Assembly: GCA_946886675.1 (NCBI GenBank)
Contig: CAMPIZ010000086.1
Location: forward strand, 1-6,993
DNA: 6,993 bases
Origin: an uncultured Flavobacterium sp.
GTDB taxonomy: Bacteria > Bacteroidota > Bacteroidia > Flavobacteriales > Flavobacteriaceae
Reading direction: 5' to 3'
The translations under genes and the position numbers were made by a program. Shown piece by piece: positions 1-5,739 of the stretch. Below the pieces are notes generated by a model. The model did not search any database and was not told the DNA's origin. It was given only the letters and a program-made list of their open reading frames with translations. How positions within the stretch are numbered: position 1 is the stretch's first letter; each line of letters starts with the position of its first letter.

Positions 1-2
1 CG

Positions 3-65
3 GTTTATAAGGAAATATCGCTGGCAGAAGATAAAAAACAAATTGCTTTAAAAACAGAATATTAA
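3..65 (+). CDS. Possible 3' end of an upstream gene (C-terminal tail only)
   Basis: An open frame enters from the left edge and ends at a TAA at 63-65. It reads as a hydrophilic tail of 20 residues (VYKEISLAEDKKQIALKTEY). Its composition and codon choice (AAA, GAA, TTA) resemble the neighbouring real genes and a typical protein C-terminus. It lies on the same strand as the mlaE gene, 67 bp upstream of it, so it could be co-transcribed. The evidence is thin. Frame 1 is also open to a TAA at 49-51 and would give a basic tail (RFIRKYRWQKIKNKLL), so the frame choice is a preference and not a proof. No family can be assigned from 20 residues. Confidence 0.3.
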   Translation, partial: VYKEISLAEDKKQIALKTEY

Positions 66-74
66 AAAAGTATT

Positions 75-109
75 AAGTACCATAGAAAACTGACTACAAT
101 TCGGTACTT
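75..109. repeat. Short imperfect-context inverted repeat upstream of mlaE
   Basis: AAGTACC at 75-81 is the exact reverse complement of GGTACTT at 103-109, with a 21-base spacer. It is in the gap between the possible upstream stop (65) and the mlaE start (133). No T-run follows on either strand, so it does not look like an intrinsic terminator. It could be a protein-binding site or chance, since 7-bp arms are short. I see no convincing Bacteroidota promoter (TTTG / TAnnTTTG) in the 67-bp gap. Confidence 0.2.
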
Positions 110-132
110 TAGCCATAATTTAGAAATTTTAA

Positions 133-873
133 ATGATTAAAGCATTACATCAGATAGGCCGTTACTTCCTTATGATTAAGGAAGTTTTTAATAAACCTAC
201 AAAATGGTCGGTTATGAAACCGCTCATTTTTAAAGAAATAGATGACTTAATAATCGGGTCATTGGGTATTGTAGCATTTATTTCGTTCTTTATAGGCGGG
301 GTTGTTGCTATACAAACGGCACTTAACCTTACCAATCCTCTGATACCAAAATCGCTTATTGCATTTGCTACAAGGCAGTCTGTAATATTAGAGTTTGCCC
401 CTACATTCATTTCTATCATTATGGCTGGTAGGGCTGGTTCTTACATTACTTCGAGCATTGGTACCATGAGGGTAACAGAACAGATAGATGCACTGGAGGT
501 TATGGGGGTTAACGCCATAAATTATCTTGTTTTCCCAAAAATTGTAGCATTTACCCTATATCCGTTTGTAATTGCAATATCCATGTTCCTAGGTGTTCTT
601 GGAGGCTGGCTGGCTGGTGTATATGGAGGGTTTGTGGGGAGCGACGAGTTTATTAACGGTATACAAACAGACTTTATACCTTTCCATGTATTTTATGCCT
701 TTCTAAAAACATTCATTTTTGGTATGCTGTTAGCTACCATACCATCTTTTCATGGCTTTTATATGAAGGGTGGTGCACTTGAAGTTGGCAAAGCCAGTAC
801 AACATCGTTTGTATGGACCAGTGTGGTTATTATTACAGTAAACTATATTATAACACAATTACTTTTAAGCTAA
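133..873 (+). CDS. mlaE: MlaE-family ABC transporter permease (phospholipid transport, inner membrane)
   Basis: This 246-residue protein has the normal length for the MlaE/YrbE permease family (PF02405). The family spans the inner membrane and, with an MlaF ATPase dimer and MCE-domain (MlaD) partners, moves phospholipids between inner and outer membranes. Visible hallmarks are an amphipathic N-terminal stretch (about 1-38) and hydrophobic segments at roughly 39-63, 86-98, 137-165, 188-206 and 224-244. The family's signature lies at 88-136: AGRAGS at 98-103, then T-E-Q-I-D-A-L-E-V-M-G at 115-125, the cytoplasmic element expected to contact the ATPase. The ATG at 133 gives the usual N-terminus and is preceded by an A/T-rich leader with no clear Shine-Dalgarno, as is common in Bacteroidota. 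The stop overlaps the start of the ATPase gene by one base, so translation is probably coupled. Family assignment is firm. The mlaE name is by homology, since the full Mla set is not visible here. Confidence 0.93.
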   Translation: MIKALHQIGRYFLMIKEVFNKPTKWSVMKPLIFKEIDDLIIGSLGIVAFISFFIGGVVAIQTALNLTNPLIPKSLIAFATRQSVILEFAPTFISIIMAGRAGSYITSSIGTMRVTEQIDALEVMGVNAINYLVFPKIVAFTLYPFVIAISMFLGVLGGWLAGVYGGFVGSDEFINGIQTDFIPFHVFYAFLKTFIFGMLLATIPSFHGFYMKGGALEVGKASTTSFVWTSVVIITVNYIITQLLLS

Positions 874-1685
874 TGATTGAGATTAAAGACATAGAAAAAT
901 CTTTTGGGGATACAAAAGTGCTTAAAGGTATTTCCGCGGTTTTTGAAACAGGCAAAACTAACCTGATAATAGGACGAAGCGGCTCCGGTAAAACCGTAAT
1001 GCTAAAAACTCTGCTGGGCATCCATACACCTGAAGTAGGAACAATATCCTTTGACGGTAGAATATATAGTGAGTTGACACCGGACGAAAAAAGGAAACTG
1101 CGTACGGAAATTGGCATGGTATTTCAGGGCAGTGCCTTGTTTGATTCCATGAGTGTAGAAGATAATGTAGCTTTTCCGCTGAGGATGTTCACAACTAAGC
1201 GTAGCCGCGAGATAAAAAGCCGTGTAAACGAAGTCTTGGAAAGAGTAAACCTAAAGGATGCCAATAAAAAGTTTCCTAACGAGCTTTCTGGTGGTATGCA
1301 GAAAAGGGTAGCCATAGCCAGGGCTATAGTAAATAATCCGAAATATCTTTTTTGTGATGAGCCAAACTCAGGGCTGGATCCCGAAACATCTATACTTATT
1401 GATGAGCTTATACAGGAAATTACCCGTGAGTATGATATAACTACTGTTATCAACACTCACGATATGAACTCTGTATTGCAAATAGGTGAAAAGATTATTT
1501 TCCTTAAAAACGGCGTTAAAGAATGGGAAGGTAATAATGAAGAAATATTGGAGACCAGAAACAAATCTATAGTAGAATTTGTTTACTCTTCTGATCTGTT
1601 TAAAAAAGTAAGAGAAAGCCTTTTGGAAGAAGATGAAGACGAAAGAGAAAAAGACCTCAACGTAAATAAAAATAAAAAGCCTTAG
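873..1685 (+). CDS. mlaF: MlaF-type ABC transporter ATP-binding protein
   Basis: This 270-residue protein is the cytoplasmic ATPase that pairs with the MlaE permease. All nucleotide-binding motifs are present: Walker A GRSGSGKT at 34-41, Q-loop Q85 in GMVFQGSALF, ABC signature LSGGMQ at 138-143, Walker B YLFCDEP at 158-164 with catalytic E163, D-loop SGLD at 166-169, and H-loop H196 in NTHDM. The FQGSALFDSMSV stretch after the Q-loop is typical of the MlaF branch. I chose ATG 873 (MIEIKDIEKSF), which overlaps the mlaE stop as TAATG. An in-frame ATG at 813 would add 20 residues translated from inside mlaE that do not belong to the ABC fold. The C-terminus ends in an acidic run (252-260) followed by a Lys/Asn-rich tail whose last codons also form the left arm of the terminator. 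No MlaD, MlaB or MlaC gene follows. The next gene is convergent. Confidence 0.93.
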   Translation: MIEIKDIEKSFGDTKVLKGISAVFETGKTNLIIGRSGSGKTVMLKTLLGIHTPEVGTISFDGRIYSELTPDEKRKLRTEIGMVFQGSALFDSMSVEDNVAFPLRMFTTKRSREIKSRVNEVLERVNLKDANKKFPNELSGGMQKRVAIARAIVNNPKYLFCDEPNSGLDPETSILIDELIQEITREYDITTVINTHDMNSVLQIGEKIIFLKNGVKEWEGNNEEILETRNKSIVEFVYSSDLFKKVRESLLEEDEDEREKDLNVNKNKKP

Positions 1686-1708
1686 CAATCGCTAAGGCTT
1701 TTTATTTT
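1674..1708. terminator. Bidirectional intrinsic terminator between convergent genes
   Basis: A perfect 13-bp stem pairs 1674-1686 with 1691-1703 around a 4-base loop (AATC). The core is GCCTTAGC/GCTAAGGC, with A5/T5 flanks. On the + strand it continues as T5-A-T4, and on the - strand as T5-A-T5, so it can terminate transcription from both mlaF and the convergent cargo gene. The left arm lies inside mlaF and contains its last two sense codons and TAG stop (1683-1685). The - strand gene's stop is at 1711-1713, only eight bases past the stem. Confidence 0.9.
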
Positions 1709-1710
1709 AT

Positions 1711-1968
1711 CTAGTTAACCTGCCTATTGAGATATACCCAACCAGTAACTCTTTTACCGGCTGATAATGTTACTACATAATAGTAAGTACCTGTAGGCAG
1801 TTCACCTTTATCCGACTGGCCGTACCATTCGTTTTTATAGTTATCCCTTTCATAAACCTGTAAGCCATAGCGGTTAAATATCTGCAGGTTTTTCACATCC
1901 AGATTTGACAGGTCAAAATTATTATTAAGATCGAAATCTCCCGGAGAAATTCCCCTTGGTATCCTGCA
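1711..1968 (-). other. T9SS type B C-terminal sorting domain (CHU_C / gliding-motility C-terminal family)
   Basis: Residues 1168-1252 carry the family's ordered landmarks: IPRGISP (1170-1176), an Asp/Asn-rich loop ending NNNFDLSNL, KNLQIFNRYG (1193-1202), VYE, YKNEWYGQS (1211-1219), LPTGTYYYVV (1224-1233) and a closing GWVYL strand. Known type B domains direct export by the T9SS and commonly depend on a PorP/SprF-like partner. None is encoded in this window. The usual SPNGDG loop is replaced by S-P-G-D-F-D-L-N-N-N-F. Confidence 0.88.
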
Positions 1969-3219
1969 ATGTGTATTTTCAATGTTTAACGATGCAGTTG
2001 CCGCACAACCATCTGCTGCGATAACCTCAACACTGTATGTTCCTGCAGGGGCTCCGGTTATTATTATTTCCTCTCCCACCGCACTAAATCCGTCAGGTCC
2101 AACCCAATTGTAGGAAGCATTTCCAATTTCATCCGAATTTATAACTGATATTACATATTCAAAATCGAGGCAACCGTTTTCCAAAACAATTTCAAAGGCG
2201 TCTGTATTTTCAGTTACCGTTAAAGTTTCCAGGCTTAAACAATTACCATTATTTACTTCTACACTATATATTCCCGGCTCAGAAACTTCCACATCCTGTG
2301 CGTTAACACCATTAAGCAATGTATTATCATAGTACCACTGATAAGTAACCATATCACCATCAAAGTTAGCAGGAACTACAGAAATTGTTCCTGTTTGCCC
2401 TTCACACAAAGTAGTATTGCCTTCTATAGTAAAGTCCGGTAATACATTTACACCCACATTAACAATAGCAGCAGGTGAGGCACATCCATTAACTAACACT
2501 ATAACTTCATAATCTCCAGCAGCATCCAAACTTACATTTTCTATAAGCGGATTCTGTTCAGCAGAAGTAAAACCATCCGGGCCGCTCCATTGATATACCG
2601 CATTCTGCACATTATTCACCGACAACTGAATACTCTCTCCTTCACAAACTGAAGCAACAGGCGCAGCTGTTGGCGCTTGGGGAATATCGTTTATTTCAAT
2701 AGTAATAATGGCTTCATCGGTAGTATCACACATTCCTGTTACAAAATACCTGAATTCATAAACACCTTCATTAAGTCCTGCAGTGTTGAGCATGCTTCCT
2801 GTAAGTGCACCGCTATTATTTACATCAATCCACGTTCCTCCGGCATCATGCGGCTCGCTAAGGTAGGCTGTTAAATTAAGGTTTTCTCCTTCATTACAAT
2901 AGTTTATTGTATCATCGTCACCGGCATTAGCTGCAGAAGAAGGTAAAACTTCATACGACAATATTTGTTCACATGCTGATCCACCAGCAGAAGTAATCCT
3001 TACATAGTAAACTCCTGGGTCTGCAGCAGAATCAAAAGGCGAGAATGGTAACGAACTCTCCGTACTTAATATACTTTCCGGATTGCTTTCCTCCCACCAT
3101 TCGTACTCAAGAAATGAAAATTGGTTTACAAACAATTGCCCTTCCTGTCCATCACACAATGCTTCTGCCTCTATTGCCATAGGGTCGAGTTCATTTATAT
3201 CCAGCTGTACGTTTCTAAA
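1711..3219 (-). repeat. Copy 1 of a roughly 1.5-kb tandem paralogous segment (3' part of the complete cargo gene)
   Basis: The last 502 codons of the complete cargo gene align almost gaplessly with the visible 503 codons of its upstream neighbour (5482-6993). Perfect DNA matches include 35 bases at 2714-2748 against 6485-6519 and 31 bases at 1896-1926 against 5667-5697, both at an offset of 3771 bp. Counting by hand, 74 of the final 85 residues are identical, as are about 55 of 75 at the start of the segment (751-825) and about 55 of 80 in the 1011-1090 Ig-like module. Confidence 0.9.
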
Positions 3220-5469
3220 ATTACCACAGGCGTCTGTAACGCGAAAGTTGTATGTCGCTGCAGAAAGCCCGCTAAATATGTTTGAAGTGCCATTATCTAC
3301 TACAAAAGGAGCACCATTCATTTGGGTAATACTGTATGTAAGCGGGGCTACCCCTACCGCTTCAATTATTACTTCAGTAAGATTGTCCGTACAAGGAAAT
3401 CCATAAGCTTCAGTTATTTCCGGAGCCTGCTCAAAAGTGAATTCATGTATAACAGAAAAACATCGTGTTAAATCGTTGCTTCCTGAAGAATAAACATGGT
3501 GCACTTTAAGTATCCTGAACTGCCCGGTATACGGCATTGTAAAATTTATAGTGTTATTGGTAAGAAATACAGAGTTTGAAACAGCTGGAAAACTTCCATC
3601 TGTATAGGCTATACCAGTTTGCGGATGGCCCCATGTGCCGGTAACAGCATCGAAGCGCTGTAACCAAAAACTTTGTATATAATCCCCATTACTGGAGTGA
3701 TGCAGGTCTATATCAAATGAACCGCAATTAGGTATTATATCAGCACCATCGGCCTCTTCCTCATAACCTTCAATTATAATGGCATAAGGTGAACTAATGC
3801 CGCAGGCATTGGTGACATCAAAAACATAGTACCCTCCCGGCAATGAGTTCACATACAAGGCACCTTCTGCAACAGAGCCGGAAATATCATAGGGCAGCTG
3901 CTGATTAAATGATGGTGGTGCAGTTGTAATTTCTGCAGAAGCGATACCATCGTCTTCCATCCATATCATTGCCGTACCCATACCCGGATCGCAGCCCGGC
4001 CGTTGATCGATATGAAATTCTGCAGGGGGCGGCAATATATCTATTTCCACATCATAAGTTTCTCCGCAGGCATCTGTTACTTCAAAAACATAGGATCCCA
4101 ATGGTAATTCGCCCATTACAAAACCAATATTGGGAGTATATAAATCTGAAACATCCTGAGGCAGAGGTTCTGTATAGGTTGCAGGAGCAGATGTTAATAC
4201 AACCGTAGCTATTGCCCTGTCCAGAAGCCTAATTAAAACCTGACCTAAACAGGTTGCGGGATCTATGGTTTCCAGGTGCACAGGTTCAGAATCGTTCATT
4301 AGCGTTATTCCATATGCAACAGTACTACCACAGGCATCTGTTACCTGTATATTATAAAACCCTTCAGGCAAAGGATTGTCTGCATCTCCATAAACAATTT
4401 GAGACATATCAAATAATGGATGCGAAGCATTAAAATCTTCAGGAACAAAACCGTCAGGGGCATCCAGGAACGTTACCGTATATGGACCCACATAATTGTC
4501 TATATCAATTACCATGACATAATCAATGCAACCATCATTATCAGGTGTTATTCCAAACACTAATTCCTGATTTATAATATTGTTATTTCTTGTAAATACA
4601 TTACCACAGGCATCCGTTACCTTAATGTTGTAACTATACTGTTCACCGTTAAAAAAAGGAATAACAGAGTTAAGAGTGTTTTCTCCAAAAGCATCGCCCG
4701 AAGCCACAACCTGTGTAATAATCTGGGGTGCACCCCCACCCGGAGGAAATACAGTATACTCAAAAGTTAAAGGAAAAAATATCTCATGCCCAAGGGTTGC
4801 AGTAAATTTATGGGATACTGCTATCTGTCCGCATCCCGGCAGTTCTCCACCTGCAAGTTGTGTGGGCAGTATTACTACCTCGGGCTCCGCTTCAACTACC
4901 TGAATCGTTACTACCTGCGCATCTCCGCAAATATCATGTGTTCTTACCTGATACTGGCCAGAAGGCAGGTTGTTAAATACATTAGATGGCTGGAGAGGTG
5001 CGGTAACCGGACCGGCAATTATTTCATAAGAAACGGGGTTACCAGAATTTACATTAATAGTAATAGAACCATCATTACCACAATGCTCATTCTGTATTGC
5101 AGGTGTAATCTGTAATACAGAAGCATTGTTTGCTATTGTTACATTTACGCTGGCTGTATTAGAATCTCCTGCCAGAGATTGCGTTGCGATAACAAGATAA
5201 TTTCCTGACACAAGGCTGTTCACCGTAGCTGATGCTGTAACAACTACAGGCGTTGTTGTATTTGGCAAAAGGTAAACTGCATAATCTATATTTGCCGAAG
5301 GATCCGTTCCTGTTACTGTAAGGCTTATTGAACCGTTGCCAAGACAGGTTTGGGGTGTAGCAGTTGCCGAAACTGTAAAATCAGGTAACTGAGCATACAA
5401 AGAAAAACCCGACAATATAAAAAGTACCGATAAAAAAGCTCTATCGGTTATTTTATAAATATTATTCAT
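1711..5469 (-). CDS. Large secreted T9SS type B cargo protein, repeat-rich and adhesin-like
   Basis: This 1252-residue protein begins with a signal peptide (K6/R10, hydrophobic 11-23, likely cleavage after YA26 before Q27), so it should pass through Sec to the periplasm. The C-terminal 85 residues (1168-1252) match the gliding-motility/CHU_C type B sorting domain, so the T9SS should carry it across the outer membrane. Between them, roughly 30-750 holds beta-rich Cys modules, six marked by V-T-D-A-C-G or close variants (177, 284, 376, 464, 552, 744), resembling the repeats of SprB-like surface proteins. A module with NYCNEGE, SEPHD and TGMCDTTDEA covers about 846-928. Ig/PKD-like modules follow at about 935-1010 (VCEGESIQLS), 1011-1088 (LCEGQTGTIS) and 1090-1165. 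No catalytic domain is recognised. It is probably a cell-surface or released adhesin, which is inference. The start is supported by the signal peptide and lies 12 bp after the stop of a paralogous upstream gene, suggesting co-transcription. Confidence 0.9.
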   Translation of the reverse strand: MNNIYKITDRAFLSVLFILSGFSLYAQLPDFTVSATATPQTCLGNGSISLTVTGTDPSANIDYAVYLLPNTTTPVVVTASATVNSLVSGNYLVIATQSLAGDSNTASVNVTIANNASVLQITPAIQNEHCGNDGSITINVNSGNPVSYEIIAGPVTAPLQPSNVFNNLPSGQYQVRTHDICGDAQVVTIQVVEAEPEVVILPTQLAGGELPGCGQIAVSHKFTATLGHEIFFPLTFEYTVFPPGGGAPQIITQVVASGDAFGENTLNSVIPFFNGEQYSYNIKVTDACGNVFTRNNNIINQELVFGITPDNDGCIDYVMVIDIDNYVGPYTVTFLDAPDGFVPEDFNASHPLFDMSQIVYGDADNPLPEGFYNIQVTDACGSTVAYGITLMNDSEPVHLETIDPATCLGQVLIRLLDRAIATVVLTSAPATYTEPLPQDVSDLYTPNIGFVMGELPLGSYVFEVTDACGETYDVEIDILPPPAEFHIDQRPGCDPGMGTAMIWMEDDGIASAEITTAPPSFNQQLPYDISGSVAEGALYVNSLPGGYYVFDVTNACGISSPYAIIIEGYEEEADGADIIPNCGSFDIDLHHSSNGDYIQSFWLQRFDAVTGTWGHPQTGIAYTDGSFPAVSNSVFLTNNTINFTMPYTGQFRILKVHHVYSSGSNDLTRCFSVIHEFTFEQAPEITEAYGFPCTDNLTEVIIEAVGVAPLTYSITQMNGAPFVVDNGTSNIFSGLSAATYNFRVTDACGNFRNVQLDINELDPMAIEAEALCDGQEGQLFVNQFSFLEYEWWEESNPESILSTESSLPFSPFDSAADPGVYYVRITSAGGSACEQILSYEVLPSSAANAGDDDTINYCNEGENLNLTAYLSEPHDAGGTWIDVNNSGALTGSMLNTAGLNEGVYEFRYFVTGMCDTTDEAIITIEINDIPQAPTAAPVASVCEGESIQLSVNNVQNAVYQWSGPDGFTSAEQNPLIENVSLDAAGDYEVIVLVNGCASPAAIVNVGVNVLPDFTIEGNTTLCEGQTGTISVVPANFDGDMVTYQWYYDNTLLNGVNAQDVEVSEPGIYSVEVNNGNCLSLETLTVTENTDAFEIVLENGCLDFEYVISVINSDEIGNASYNWVGPDGFSAVGEEIIITGAPAGTYSVEVIAADGCAATASLNIENTHCRIPRGISPGDFDLNNNFDLSNLDVKNLQIFNRYGLQVYERDNYKNEWYGQSDKGELPTGTYYYVVTLSAGKRVTGWVYLNRQVN
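3223..4941 (-). repeat. Series of V-T-D-A-C-G modules inside the cargo gene
   Basis: Six copies of an 18-base coding motif lie at 4924-4941 (THDICG), 4603-4620, 4327-4344 and 4063-4080 (all VTDACG), 3799-3816 (VTNACG) and 3223-3240 (VTDACG). The + strand reads approximately accacaggcatctgttac. Motif starts are separated by 107, 92, 88, 88 and 192 residues, so the middle copies mark regular modules of about 90 residues. Each motif is preceded by a G-x-Y-x-[FIV]-x-V strand (for example LPLGSYVFEV, LPGGYYVFDV, LSAATYNFRV). The 192-residue gap holds a different insert at about 573-690. This is an internal protein repeat, not a DNA-level array. Confidence 0.75.
5392..5469 (-). other. Signal peptide of the 1252-residue cargo protein
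   Basis: Residues 1-26 have a positively charged start (K6, R10), a hydrophobic core (AFLSVLFILSGFS, 11-23) and an A-x-A-like end (LYA, 24-26) followed by Gln27, a common mature N-terminus in Bacteroidota. No lipobox Cys is present, so this is a signal peptidase I type and not a lipoprotein signal. Confidence 0.85.
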
Positions 5470-5481
5470 AATATCAGCTTT

Positions 5482-5739
5482 TTAATCTACCATTCTTTGT
5501 AGATACACCCAGCCTGAAACTCTTTTCCCGGCAGATAATGTTACTACATAATAATAAGTCCCTGTAGGCAGTTCTCCACTATCCGACTGGCCATACCATT
5601 CATTTTTGTAGTTATCCTTTTCATAAACCTTAAGGCCATAGCGATTAAATATCTGAAGGTTTTTTGCATCCAGATTTGACAGGTCAAAATTATTATTGAT
5701 ATCAGCATCTCCGGGAGAAATACCTCTTGGTATCTTACA
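5482..5739 (-). other. T9SS type B C-terminal sorting domain of the upstream paralogue
   Basis: The last 85 residues carry the same landmarks as the neighbouring protein (IPRGISP, NNNFDLSNL, LQIFNRYG, YKNEWYGQS, LPTGTYYYVV, GWVYL). I count 11 substitutions between the two, mostly conservative (K/R, L/I, T/S, N/D). The Asp/Asn loop is again atypical, S-P-G-D-A-D-I-N-N-N-F. This is the best conserved part of the pair. Confidence 0.87.

Noticed and set aside
813..872. Upstream in-frame ATG that would extend the ATPase by 20 residues
   Set aside because: The extension is translated from inside mlaE and has no ABC-fold character. ATG 873 gives the standard N-terminus and the classic TAATG coupling.
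1353..1380. Asn165 in the Walker B/D-loop stretch DEPNSGLDP of the ATPase as a possible inactivating change
   Set aside because: The catalytic Glu163, Asp162 and D-loop SGLD are intact, and the residue after DEP is variable among ABC ATPases.
3799..4620. Repeated accacaggcatctgttac motif on the + strand, considered as a CRISPR-like or regulatory direct-repeat array
   Set aside because: Spacing is about 265-275 bp, copies vary at third codon positions, and each copy encodes V-T-D/N-A-C-G in frame. It is a protein repeat.
3083..5115. Several short + strand open frames opposite the complete cargo gene (3083-3406, 3969-4208, 4676-4903, 4786-5115)
   Set aside because: All lie antisense to a protein with clear signal peptide, repeats and sorting domain. 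None shows a recognisable domain or an independent start context.
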